64,000 bases of DNA, from assembly GCF_900102435.1 (NCBI RefSeq), contig NZ_FNBU01000001.1:190521-254520 (forward strand), in the 5' to 3' direction. Each line of letters begins with the position of its first letter. Positions within the stretch are counted from its first letter, which is position 1. Origin of the DNA: Sporolituus thermophilus DSM 23256 (lineage in GTDB: Bacteria > Bacillota > Negativicutes > Sporomusales > Thermosinaceae). Position numbers and translations under genes: made by a program. This document shows positions 1 to 7,177 of this stretch, piece by piece. The notes below the pieces were generated by a model, which worked only from the letters and a program-made list of their open reading frames with translations, did not search any database and was not told the DNA's origin.

Positions 1-1494
1 AAACCCGACAAAATCAAAAGGGACCAAATTGGTTGCAGCATAGCGCTCTTGAAAGAACAGTTTTTGCCACTGCCGCACCATGCCCAAAGCCTGGTTATTT
101 AAAATCACGCAAATCAGCGGCAGCTTCTCATTTACGGCGGTATAGAGCTCCATGCCGGTCATCTTAAAGCCACCGTCGCCAGCAATTAGGATGACGCGGC
201 TGCCGGGGCAGGCCACCTGCGCGCCAAGCGCTGCCGGCAGGCCAAACCCCATCGTCCCCAACCCACCAGAAGTGATCCAACTGCGCGAACTGTCAATTTT
301 TAGATGCTGCGCCGCCCACATTTGATGTTGGCCCACGTCGGTTACCCAAACTACCTGTTGCCCGGCCGCAGCCTTGGCCATATGCCGCATCAGCCAGGCA
401 GGGTCGATCTGGCCCGGGCACATTTTGCGGCTTGTTACCGCGTGCCGCCACTGGGCGATCTTTTCCCACCAGGGCGCTAAGTCAGCGCGCGCTGCCCGCG
501 CCAGCGCCGCCAATATTTGCTTTAGTGAAGCGCGTACATTGCCGATGAGGGCAATCTCCGTTTCCATGTTTTTGCCGGGTTCGGCAGCGTCAACATCCAA
601 ATGGATAATGGTTTTGCCGGAAGAATAATTGGCCGGATCGCCGGTAACACGGTCGTTAAAGCGGGTACCAACGGCTAAGACCACATCGGCATAGTGCACC
701 GTCAGGTTAGCTGCCTTATGCCCATGCATCCCGGTCAACCCGAGAAACTGGCGGTGGTCGGCAGGGAAGGCCCCCAGCCCCATTAACGTACTGACAACAG
801 GAATGCCTGTTTGTTCGGCAAGCGCCATAACTTCACGCTCCGCCGCCCCTGTTTTTACCCCGCCGCCGATTACCAGAACCGGCCGCTCGGCGGTGGCAAG
901 CGCTTTAGCCGCGGCGCTCACCACATGGTCAGGCACACTGTCCTGCTCTTTGTGCGGCTCAATCCCAAGAGGACGGTCAGGGCAGTAATCCGTTTCGGCA
1001 AGCAAAACGTCCCGCGGCACATCGATCAGCACCGGCCCCGGCCGCCCACTGGTGGCGATCGCGAAGGCCTTGTCGATCGTTGCCGCCAGTTGATTCACAT
1101 TTTTGACCAGAAAGTTATGTTTCGTTATCGGCATGGTAATACCGATGACGTCGATCTCCTGAAAAGCGTCCCGGCCAATGAGGTTGGTCGCAACCTGCCC
1201 GGTAATGGCGACAACCGGCGAAGAATCCATGTAAGCGGTGGCCAAGCCTGTTACTAAGTTGGTTGCGCCAGGGCCCGAGGTAGCGATACATACGCCCACC
1301 CGCCCCGACGACCGGGCATAGCCGTCGGCGGCGTGAGCGGCGCCTTGTTCGTGCACCGTTAAAATATGGCGTATCGGGGCATCGTACAGGGCGTCATATA
1401 AAGGCATGATCGCACCGCCGGGATAGCCAAATACCGTATCAACGCCCTGCCGCAAAAGACTTTCGACAATAATTCTGCTGCCCGTCAACTTCAT
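1..1494 (-). CDS. ilvB: Acetolactate synthase large subunit (C-terminus off window)
   Basis: ThDP-dependent condensation of two pyruvates (or pyruvate plus 2-oxobutyrate), the first common step of valine, leucine and isoleucine synthesis. 498 residues are visible of a family usually about 550-560 long; the frame is open to the left edge. The start region carries the FGYPGG motif and the catalytic ThDP glutamate in LTVHEQGAAHAADGYAR (about residue 49). The C-terminal ThDP/Mg motif GDGG...NN lies near residues 445-476. The gene starts 19 bases after the ilvC stop, so it is the third gene of ilvN-ilvC-ilvB. Standard ilvBNC order places this subunit first. Identity is secure; the unseen C-terminus prevents a check that the gene is intact. 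Confidence 0.95.
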   Translation of the reverse strand, partial: MKLTGSRIIVESLLRQGVDTVFGYPGGAIMPLYDALYDAPIRHILTVHEQGAAHAADGYARSSGRVGVCIATSGPGATNLVTGLATAYMDSSPVVAITGQVATNLIGRDAFQEIDVIGITMPITKHNFLVKNVNQLAATIDKAFAIATSGRPGPVLIDVPRDVLLAETDYCPDRPLGIEPHKEQDSVPDHVVSAAAKALATAERPVLVIGGGVKTGAAEREVMALAEQTGIPVVSTLMGLGAFPADHRQFLGLTGMHGHKAANLTVHYADVVLAVGTRFNDRVTGDPANYSSGKTIIHLDVDAAEPGKNMETEIALIGNVRASLKQILAALARAARADLAPWWEKIAQWRHAVTSRKMCPGQIDPAWLMRHMAKAAAGQQVVWVTDVGQHQMWAAQHLKIDSSRSWITSGGLGTMGFGLPAALGAQVACPGSRVILIAGDGGFKMTGMELYTAVNEKLPLICVILNNQALGMVRQWQKLFFQERYAATNLVPFDFVGF

Positions 1495-1513
1495 AAAATC
1501 AATCCCCTGTCAA

Positions 1514-2509
1514 CTATTCCTTTTTCAGCCACGGCATCATAGCCCTAAGTTCTTTCCCTACCGTCTCAACCGGATGGGCCGCTTTTTGCCGGCGCAAAGC
1601 AGTAAAGACCGGACGATTGGCCTTGTTTTCCAAAATCCAGTTTTTCGCAAAAGTGCCGTCCTGAATTTCCGCCAGGATCTTGCGCATCTCGGCCCGGGTC
1701 GCTTCCGTAATAATCCGCTTTCCGGTCATGTAGTCCCCATACTCGGCGGTATCACTGATCGAGTGGCGCATGGCCGCTAACCCGCCTTCATACATCAGGT
1801 CAACAATGAGCTTCAGTTCATGGAGACATTCAAAATATGCCGACTCGGGCTGGTAACCGGCCTCGGTCAATATTTCAAAACCGGCGCAGACCAGTTCGGC
1901 CAGACCCCCGCAGAGAACGGCCTGCTCCCCGAACAAGTCCGTTTCTGTTTCTTCCTTAAAGGTGGTAAGTAGCACCCCGGCGCGCGTGCCGCCTATGCCC
2001 CGGGCATAAGCCAAGGCGAGGTCCTGCGCCATGCCGGTGCTGTCCTGGTAAACCGCCATAAGACACGGTACGCCCTTGCCTTCGGTAAAGACGCGACGCA
2101 CCAAGTGGCCGGGTCCTTTCGGGGCGACCATAAATACATCGATGTCGGTCGACGGAATGATCTGGTTATAGTGAATATTGAAGCCATGGGCAAACGCCAA
2201 AGCCGCTCCGGGTCTGATATAAGGCGCTACATGTTCGGTATAAACGGCTGCCTGTTTTTCGTCGGGCAGCAGCATCATGACAATATCGGCCTGAGCTACC
2301 GCGTCCCTGACCGTGGCAACGGCCAACCCGTCGCTTAGCGCCTTGTTCCAGGACTTGCTTCCTTCGTACAGGCCGACAGTGACCTTAACGCCGCTGTCAT
2401 GCAGGTTCAGCGCATGGGCATGCCCTTGGCTTCCGTAACCAATAATGGCCACATGCTTATCTTTGATAATGTCCCAATTGGCATCATGGTCATAATAAAG
2501 TTTTTTCAT
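1514..2509 (-). CDS. ilvC: Ketol-acid reductoisomerase
   Basis: NADPH-dependent isomerisation and reduction of acetolactate or acetohydroxybutyrate to dihydroxy acids, the second step of branched-chain amino acid synthesis. 331 residues, the normal length of a class I short-form enzyme. The N-terminal Rossmann motif is [13 protein letters not shown] (about residues 24-36). The C-terminal knotted domain carries the Mg-binding acidic pair in [13 protein letters not shown] (about residue 190) and the later glutamate in the [16 protein letters not shown] block. The start follows GGGAGGAATTATA, a strong ribosome site. It lies between ilvN and ilvB and shares the leader upstream of ilvN. Confidence 0.97.
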   Translation of the reverse strand: MKKLYYDHDANWDIIKDKHVAIIGYGSQGHAHALNLHDSGVKVTVGLYEGSKSWNKALSDGLAVATVRDAVAQADIVMMLLPDEKQAAVYTEHVAPYIRPGAALAFAHGFNIHYNQIIPSTDIDVFMVAPKGPGHLVRRVFTEGKGVPCLMAVYQDSTGMAQDLALAYARGIGGTRAGVLLTTFKEETETDLFGEQAVLCGGLAELVCAGFEILTEAGYQPESAYFECLHELKLIVDLMYEGGLAAMRHSISDTAEYGDYMTGKRIITEATRAEMRKILAEIQDGTFAKNWILENKANRPVFTALRRQKAAHPVETVGKELRAMMPWLKKE

Positions 2510-2565
2510 TATAATTCCTCCCTAAGTTCTCATTTTTATATATTTATTAAAACTTTATTGATGAG

Positions 2566-2823
2566 TTAGTTGACTTGGACGCTGTTGTTATCTTCCCAGA
2601 CATCCACGCTTACCACGTCAAACAGTTTCGCGACTTGACTCATCAGCAGGCGGGGCGTTTTCTGAATACCGGAAATAACGGCCGTGACCCGAATATGCCC
2701 TTGCTCCTCGGTTGGCCCTGATGAAAGACTTTCAATCACATAGCCTTTCCGATACAGAAGTCCTGTCAGCCGCACCAGCGAATCATCCTGCCGCGCAAGT
2801 AGGATAGAAACCTTGTGTTTCAT
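2566..2823 (-). CDS. ilvN: Acetolactate synthase small (regulatory) subunit, short ACT form
   Basis: Regulatory subunit that binds the catalytic subunit and mediates branched-chain amino acid feedback. 85 residues make up essentially one ACT domain (HKVSILLARQDDSLVRLTGLLYRKGY at the N-terminus), much shorter than the common 160-170 residue IlvH form and nearer E. coli IlvN size. The tail ends in DVWEDNNSVQVN. AGGAGGGGG sits 8-9 bases before the ATG. It is the first gene after the regulated leader, with ilvC 56 bases downstream. An independent ACT-domain protein is the alternative, but the operon context makes IlvN the best call. Confidence 0.85.
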   Translation of the reverse strand: MKHKVSILLARQDDSLVRLTGLLYRKGYVIESLSSGPTEEQGHIRVTAVISGIQKTPRLLMSQVAKLFDVVSVDVWEDNNSVQVN

Positions 2824-2873
2824 TAAAACCCCCTCCTCATTAATCCTTATTAAAATAAAATCTTAAAATAAAA

Positions 2874-3150
2874 CCGCCCCTGCCGCGCGGCATGACACCA
2901 CTCGCGGCAGGGGCGGAAATTTCCGCGGTACCACCCTGCTTTTTACTTTTTGCACCGGCCAATCACCGGCTACCCCGGTAACGTGGGGCTAACGCCTTAG
3001 CTTACTGATATTCGCCATGACGAACATTTTCAGCCAGGAGTTCATGGGTGACGTAGAAGCATCGCGCCGCTCCGGTTTGCACCATCCACCGGCTCTCTGC
3101 AGCGGACTCAGTAATGCTTCTGATCCCAATCATCACTTTTACCAGCATAT
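2874..3150 (-). promoter_or_regulatory. T-box leader, leucine specifier, with terminator
   Basis: On the minus strand the conserved T-box sequence AGGGTGGTACCGCGG lies at 2923-2937. A GC-rich terminator hairpin follows (arms 2903-2916 and 2874-2887, then a U-rich tract). Stem I features are visible: AGAGAGCCGGTGG and GGTGCAAACCGG in the distal part. The specifier-loop signature GAA is followed by CTC at 3038-3040, a leucine codon. Uncharged tRNA-Leu should stabilise the antiterminator and allow reading into ilvN-ilvC-ilvB. The 5' limit of Stem I is approximate. Confidence 0.93.
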
Positions 3151-3159
3151 AGCGTTGTA

Positions 3160-3219
3160 AAACAAAAACTCTGCCGAAAGTCCACTTTAAAAAATAAAGC
3201 GAGAACTTTCCGCAGAGTT
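3160..3219 (-). terminator. Intrinsic terminator between ykkC-type aptamer and T-box
   Basis: A long imperfect hairpin: AACTCTGC plus GAAAGT in the 5' arm pairs with ACTTTC plus GCAGAGTT in the 3' arm, followed on the minus strand by TTTTTG and more Ts. The 5' arm overlaps the 3' end of the upstream aptamer, as expected of a riboswitch expression platform in which ligand binding prevents termination. Confidence 0.85.
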
Positions 3220-3299
3220 TTTTATCCTCACGGTGTAGCGCACCATTGCGCCCGGCATCGCTCGGTCCAGACCCATTTATTTATGGCGGAACCCTAGAT
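3205..3299 (-). promoter_or_regulatory. ykkC-family riboswitch aptamer, probably ppGpp (subtype 2a)
   Basis: Minus-strand sequence carries the ykkC class signatures in order: CTAGGGTTCCG near the 5' end, GGTCTGGACCGAG in the middle, ACACCG...GAGGATAAAAA near the 3' end. ykkC subtypes sense guanidine, ppGpp or PRPP. The ppGpp subtype is known to precede branched-chain amino acid genes, so the ilv context favours ppGpp; this subtype call is inference. The aptamer starts about 40 bases after the predicted transcription start, is followed by its own terminator, and then by a leucine T-box. Confidence 0.82.
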
Positions 3300-3347
3300 G
3301 CCCTTCTGCCTTGGCAGTATTACGTTATCCATCGCGATTGTGTATAC

Positions 3348-3377
3348 ATTATACCAGCAAAGCCAGTCATTTTGCAA
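3348..3377 (-). promoter_or_regulatory. Sigma-A promoter of the ilv operon
   Basis: TTGCAA (3372-3377), an 18-base spacer and a consensus TATAAT (3348-3353) on the minus strand, about 50 bases upstream of the riboswitch aptamer. Confidence 0.8.
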
Positions 3378-3425
3378 GAGGTTTTTTACAAAAATGTCGT
3401 TTGCGAATAGATAGCTGTCTTCGCC

Positions 3426-3500
3426 GTCTGCAACATTTTTTAACTTTTCCCCGCTGCCGCATGGACAGGGGACATTGCGGCTATTTTGCGCTTGGGTCCT
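3426..3500 (-). pseudogene. SEC-C motif remnant with frameshift
   Basis: In one minus-strand frame the residues SRNVPCPCGSGEKLK are a clear SEC-C zinc motif. The usual final KKCC pair appears only in the neighbouring frame, after a run of six A (minus strand) at 3436-3441, so a one-base change has broken the motif. It follows immediately after the stop of the 3505-3762 gene but in another frame. It could be the lost C-terminus of that gene or the tail of a deleted gene. It overlaps the ilv promoter region. Sequencing error in the homopolymer is an alternative. Confidence 0.5.
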
Positions 3501-3504
3501 ACAG

Positions 3505-3762
3505 CTATTTGGCTTTAAGTTGGTCAATCTGCTTTTGCAAATGTTCAAATTGTTTTTGAATCTCGTCTTTTTGTTTCTTCTCATCCTGTTTCAGTTCTTG
3601 GGCTGCTTTTATGGCCGCAATAGTAACCATTATCGTTCCAATAGCAATAATCACACTACCGATTGCATTTAACTCGTCCGCACCTATATCATCAGACAAG
3701 GCGACAGCAATAAGCGTCATAACCAACGTCAGCTCATTGGGGTCGGCATTTATTATCGACAT
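3505..3762 (-). CDS. Small membrane-associated coiled-coil protein, unknown function
   Basis: 85 residues from the ATG preceded by GAGGTGAAGGGC; the reading frame extends further upstream but without a better ribosome site. An acidic N-terminus is followed by a hydrophobic stretch (about residues 32-50, IGSVIIAIGTIMVTIAA) and then a charged Lys/Glu/Gln heptad-like helix to the end (KQFEHLQKQIDQLKAK). This looks like a one-pass membrane anchor with a cytoplasmic coiled coil. I do not recognise a named family. The SEC-C remnant lies directly downstream. Reality of the gene is supported by the RBS and the coherent composition. Confidence 0.6.
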   Translation of the reverse strand: MSIINADPNELTLVMTLIAVALSDDIGADELNAIGSVIIAIGTIMVTIAAIKAAQELKQDEKKQKDEIQKQFEHLQKQIDQLKAK

Positions 3763-4246
3763 GCCCTTCACCTCGAGATTATTGCTAACCACATGCTCAC
3801 ACAGCAGACCGGAACAGGCTATTGAAACCAAATCCCCAATACGCTACAAATCTCTCCAATATCTACCGACTGTTTGATATTTCTTCTACAGCCCAGATGA
3901 GTTTTGGATCGGCATTAAAGAAACAATTTATGCCAGTTAAGTACCGTGGTAGACTGTAGTCATTCCTACAATTGGCTTTTGATTTAAAATATATTGATAG
4001 GGAAAATAATTTATACACCATAAAGAGAAAATGGGCCGAACCTAGAAGGCTCACGGCTGCTAAGGAAAACTTCAGCGTCTGGCAAGCCGTAAGACGGCTC
4101 AGGCACATGGGGAACAAGCCAAATAACATCCGCCGCTGCAGAGCACAAGGTACCCTGAAATACCCTAAAACCCAATCCCACTCACATCGCAAGAGTATTT
4201 AACAAAATATACCATAAAATCCACCATGCACTAAACAATAAATCGA
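3763..4246. other. Intergenic region without a supported gene
   Basis: Several short frames exist on both strands, but none has a convincing ribosome site, domain or composition. I see no RNA motif or repeat here. Confidence 0.5.
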
Positions 4247-4278
4247 CATAACATCTAGCGATTGTTTTGCATACAATA
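4247..4278 (+). promoter_or_regulatory. Candidate mother-cell sporulation promoter (sigma-E/sigma-K type)
   Basis: CATACAATA at 4270-4278 fits the -10 of sigma-E (CATACAAT) and the sigma-K pattern CATANNNTA. A weak -35-like CATAACAT lies about 15 bases upstream. It sits about 40 bases before the start codon of the repeat protein. The -10 match is good; the -35 is not decisive. Confidence 0.5.
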
Positions 4279-4320
4279 TAACAGGAATCCCACCAAAAAA
4301 ACATTATTGGAGGTATATTA

Positions 4321-4782
4321 ATGCGATCCCATATGCGAGATTGTGAGTGCATGGACGATTATGATTGTATGCCCGAGTATGATTGTATGCCTGAGTGCGA
4401 ATGTATGCCCGAGCATTATTGTATGCCCAATTGTGATCATATGCCTAAATGTCAGAGACGGTATATCGGAACCTATACTACAAAATACAGAGTATATGAG
4501 ACGCGCCGTTGCGAAGTTTGTAAGGTGTGTTCTTGCTGCGGCCATGAATATGACTACCGACGTTATATGGCATGTCCAAGATGCGGTGCGCCATCGGACA
4601 CAGCATACATGGACGATGAACCAAGGGGCAACCCGGATGGCAACCCGGATGGGTTCGGCAGGTTCGGTAGATTTGGCAGATTCGGTAGGTTTGGTAGATT
4701 CCGCAGATTCCCAAGGTTTAGGTTTTTCCCCTTTTTCCCGTTCTTCCCATTCTTTCCCTTCTTCCCGTTTCGGCGGTTCTAA
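4321..4782 (+). CDS. Cys-Met-Pro repeat / zinc-ribbon-like / Phe-Pro repeat protein, possible spore coat protein
   Basis: 153 residues in three compositionally distinct parts. Residues about 5-45 contain hexapeptide repeats of the form x-x-C-M-P-E (YDCMPE, YDCMPE, CECMPE, HYCMPN, CDHMPK), encoded by near-identical 18-base units. Residues about 60-95 hold a Cys cluster resembling zinc ribbons (CEVCKVCSCCG, then CPRCG). The C-terminus has GNPDG twice, then five FGR triplets and five FFP triplets ending in FRRF. There is no signal peptide. TTGGAGG precedes the ATG, and a sigma-E/K-like -10 lies upstream. Low-complexity Cys and aromatic repeats with a sporulation-type promoter suggest a spore coat or exosporium component, which is inference. 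I know no characterised homologue. Confidence 0.7.
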   Translation: MRSHMRDCECMDDYDCMPEYDCMPECECMPEHYCMPNCDHMPKCQRRYIGTYTTKYRVYETRRCEVCKVCSCCGHEYDYRRYMACPRCGAPSDTAYMDDEPRGNPDGNPDGFGRFGRFGRFGRFGRFRRFPRFRFFPFFPFFPFFPFFPFRRF

Positions 4783-4891
4783 ACATAATTGTATATAGCT
4801 CTCACTTGGCCTGATGCCAAAAGCTCTCCTGCTTGTATTACCCCTGCCAAGTGATAGCAGTAATAAGATTTCAATATTATATAATTTGTTG

Positions 4892-4918
4892 AAAAAGGCG
4901 GGATGTCTCCTGCCTTTT
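4892..4918. terminator. Hairpin terminator after the repeat-protein gene
   Basis: AAAAGGC-GGA / TCC-GCCTTTT inverted repeat with A-rich and T-rich flanks, usable in both directions. It separates the repeat-protein gene from the YlbF-family gene. Confidence 0.7.
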
Positions 4919-5013
4919 CCGTTAAACAGTATATTTCGCCCGAATCATATTTCACCGTACCCGAATATACTGAAAGGAGTGCTATTTAATCTGCTAACGA
5001 GGTGAAAATCACC

Positions 5014-5349
5014 ATGCTTGAAAATAAAGCGAAAGAAATCGTAGAGGAATTAAAAAAAACCAATGAATTTAAGGCGCTGAAACAAGCCAAAGACACCCTT
5101 GAAAGAAACAGCCAACTGAAGAGACGTGTTGAGCAATTCTCCCTTGACCATGCTAAGGCGTACCAACGGACCGACGGCGGAGGAAAATTTCCGATAGAAG
5201 AGTTGGAGCGAAGATTTAATGAGTTGATGCAAGTACCAGAGATTGCTGCTTATTTTAAGGCGGGGCAAAAATTTGACAATGTGGTAATGAAGCTACATGA
5301 GCTTATCGACGAGTTGCTCGAGCAAGCGCTGGCAGGAAGTAACAGATAG
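5014..5349 (+). CDS. YlbF/YmcA family protein
   Basis: 111 residues, an all-helical, strongly charged protein starting MLENKAKEIVEELKKTNEF. The family pattern is visible: an N-terminal helix, then LKQAKDTLERNSQLKRRVEQF, then a C-terminal helix pair with VPEIAAYFKAGQKFDNVV. In Bacillus, YlbF and YmcA act with YaaT as cofactors of RNase Y and affect competence, biofilm and sporulation. The ATG at 5014 was chosen because GAGGTG ends about 10 bases upstream; a GTG at 5002 overlaps that site. Which paralogue this is cannot be told. Confidence 0.8.
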   Translation: MLENKAKEIVEELKKTNEFKALKQAKDTLERNSQLKRRVEQFSLDHAKAYQRTDGGGKFPIEELERRFNELMQVPEIAAYFKAGQKFDNVVMKLHELIDELLEQALAGSNR

Positions 5350-5382
5350 TAAGGTGTTCGAAAGAACTAATGAAGAGGAGCT

Positions 5383-5519
5383 CAAGCGCGGCAATTAGGC
5401 CACTCCCGGGGCAGTACAACACTGGATATTTATACTCACGCCACAAAGTCGATGCAACTAAAGTCATAAACACAATGGAAAATATCCTTGAACGGATAAA
5501 GAAAAATTCCGTCCAATAA
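5383..5519 (+). pseudogene. Tyrosine recombinase (integrase) C-terminal remnant
   Basis: The frame from 5392 reads QLGHSRGSTTLDIYTHAT, the conserved end of phage-type integrases with the catalytic Tyr in DIYTH. It then meets a stop at 5467. The adjacent frame continues VDATKVINTMENILERIKKN to a stop at 5517, which looks like the usual C-terminal helix, so a frameshift lies near 5440-5447. No upstream catalytic domain remains. A decayed mobile-element scar. Confidence 0.75.
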
Positions 5520-5526
5520 AGGACGG
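5508..5526 (-). terminator. Terminator downstream of the CoA-transferase remnant
   Basis: On the minus strand TCCGTCC-TTTATT-GGACGGA is followed by ATTTTTCTTT. It overlaps the 3' end of the convergent integrase remnant. Confidence 0.7.
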
Positions 5527-5529
5527 ACT

Positions 5530-5723
5530 CTAATTCAAGGTCACTTCGAATACGCACAGATTGGTCACAATAAGATTCACAACATTTTTCCCAGTTAGCG
5601 GGAGAGTACATTTTTCAATATCTTGGGTGCCCCATCTTTGCAGGTGTGCTCCATAGCAATAATTACTTTCCTAGCCCCCGACACAAGTTTCATCGTCCTG
5701 CCCATTCCAGTCACCATTCGCCG
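5530..5723 (-). pseudogene. 3-oxoacid CoA-transferase subunit B remnant, frameshifted
   Basis: The minus-strand frame from about 5723 reads [19 protein letters not shown] then [14 protein letters not shown], the C-terminal third of the AtoA/ScoB/CtfB family (GAM-DLVAGAK-VIV-MEHTAKDG pattern). After an A-run at 5611-5615 the continuation [20 protein letters not shown] is in another frame, ending at the stop 5530-5532. The 5' two thirds are missing. It lies downstream of the short-chain acid operon and in the same orientation, so the operon may once have carried a second CoA-transferase. A base-call error in the homopolymer would remove the frameshift but not the truncation. Confidence 0.75.
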
Positions 5724-5752
5724 GTACGCACAATAATAAGGGTTATTATTTT

Positions 5753-5784
5753 GGGGGAGACATCAAAACTACAACGTCTCCCCC
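5753..5784. terminator. Hairpin downstream of the CoA-transferase gene
   Basis: GGGGGAGAC / GTCTCCCCC with a 14-base loop. It lacks a strong T-run on either strand. It sits 38 bases past the stop of the 5822 gene and may end that transcript or stabilise its 3' end. Confidence 0.5.
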
Positions 5785-5821
5785 CTTCCGTTTAAATGTT
5801 CATGATAATCTCTTTATGCCT

Positions 5822-7138
5822 TTAGATCTGTGGTAGAGAAACTCCGAACAAAGACTTATACTCTTCTCGTAGCTGGTCGCGAAAATTAGGATGCGCAATT
5901 GAGATGAGCGCTGCCGCTCTTTCTTCGTTGGTCTTGCAGAATAGATCTGCGACACCATACTCAGTTACGACGTAATGAACGTCGTTTCTGGTAGTAGTAA
6001 CAGGTGTTCCCGCCTTTAACTGACAGCTTATCCGGGAAATTTTACCATTTTGGGCCGTCGATTGCAGTGCAATAATAGAACGTCCATTTTTTGACGCTGC
6101 AGCCCCTCTTATAAAGTCGAGCTGACCACCGATCCCACTAAATTGTTTAGGCCCTATCGACTCAGCTGCTACTTGCCCCAACAGGTCGATTTCCAGAGCC
6201 GAGTTTATCGCCACCATATTGTCGTTCTGGCTTATTACAAATGGATTGTTAACGTAATCTACCGGATAAAGCAGGAAAAAAGGGTTATTGTCCACGTAAT
6301 CGTATATTTTCCGGGTTCCGTACACGAAAGTGGCGACAGCCTTATTCGGATGGAGGGTTTTCTTTTTGCCGTTCACAACACCGGAGTCTATGAGTTCCAT
6401 TATACCGTCTGATACCACTTCTGAATGGATCCCGAGATCATTTTTGTCCTTTAGGTAGGACATGATTGCATCCGGCAACGTTCCTGCACCTATTTGCAAC
6501 GTGTCTCCGTCTCGGATCAACGAAGCGACGTTCTTCCCGATTTGCTCTAACACCGGATTGGGTTTGGCAAATCGAGTAAGTTCCAAAAGCGGACCATTGC
6601 CCTCCACAATGCAGTCCAGCTCGGAAACATGGACAAATGTGTCGCCGTGAGTCCGCGGCATATTTGGGTTAACCTCGGCTATCACTATCTTTGCACTCTC
6701 GATAAGCTGTTTAGAGTAATCAACCGAAACGCCTAGGCTGCAATATCCATGGACATCCGGCGGCGACACCATCGTAATGAAAACGTCGACTGGGATCCGC
6801 TTTTCCCTGAAAGCTCTAGGGAATCTGTGAAACATAAGGCTCGTGAAATGACCCCGGTTTTCCCAAATTGCCTCGCGTGTTCCAGGACTGGCAAACGCTG
6901 TATTCACGATGAAATGGCCTTGCATCTCCGGACGGTAGTAAGGTGCATCGTTGTTTATTGTCACTCCTTGCCAGATTTCAACATTTCGCAGCTCCGGCGC
7001 TCTTTTCATTAAGGCGTCAATTAACAGTCTAGACTCGCTTGCGGCGTGGCCCGGAACTATCCTGTCGCCAGACTTTATAAGTTTGACGGCTTCATCCGCA
7101 GTCGTGAGACGTTTTTTATAAATTTCCTGCCAGCTCAT
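5822..7138 (-). CDS. Acetyl-CoA hydrolase/transferase family CoA-transferase (4-hydroxybutyrate or butyrate:acetate type)
   Basis: 438 residues, normal for the family of 4-hydroxybutyrate CoA-transferase and butyryl-CoA:acetate CoA-transferase. The N-terminal domain begins SWQEIYKKRLTTADEAVKLI. The catalytic glutamate is in GIHSEVVSDGIMELI (about residue 240). The oxyanion/CoA loop region contains FSGIGGQLDFIRGA (about 340) and the C-terminus has VVTEYGVADLFCKT. The ATG at 7138 is preferred over 7144 because the upstream GGGGAGGAGC then has normal spacing. As last intact gene of the sigma-54 operon it probably moves CoA between acetyl-CoA and a C4 acid. The exact acid cannot be read from the sequence. 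Confidence 0.88.
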   Translation of the reverse strand: MSWQEIYKKRLTTADEAVKLIKSGDRIVPGHAASESRLLIDALMKRAPELRNVEIWQGVTINNDAPYYRPEMQGHFIVNTAFASPGTREAIWENRGHFTSLMFHRFPRAFREKRIPVDVFITMVSPPDVHGYCSLGVSVDYSKQLIESAKIVIAEVNPNMPRTHGDTFVHVSELDCIVEGNGPLLELTRFAKPNPVLEQIGKNVASLIRDGDTLQIGAGTLPDAIMSYLKDKNDLGIHSEVVSDGIMELIDSGVVNGKKKTLHPNKAVATFVYGTRKIYDYVDNNPFFLLYPVDYVNNPFVISQNDNMVAINSALEIDLLGQVAAESIGPKQFSGIGGQLDFIRGAAASKNGRSIIALQSTAQNGKISRISCQLKAGTPVTTTRNDVHYVVTEYGVADLFCKTNEERAAALISIAHPNFRDQLREEYKSLFGVSLPQI

Positions 7139-7177
7139 AATCATGCTCCTCCCCTGTCGCTAATTACTTACATTTAA

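Noticed and set aside
3863..4192. 109-residue minus-strand frame
   Set aside because: No ribosome site, no domain and no codon pattern like the neighbours.
5303..5611. 102-residue minus-strand frame
   Set aside because: Lies in the wrong frame of the CoA-transferase remnant and crosses into the YlbF gene; explained by decayed genes instead.
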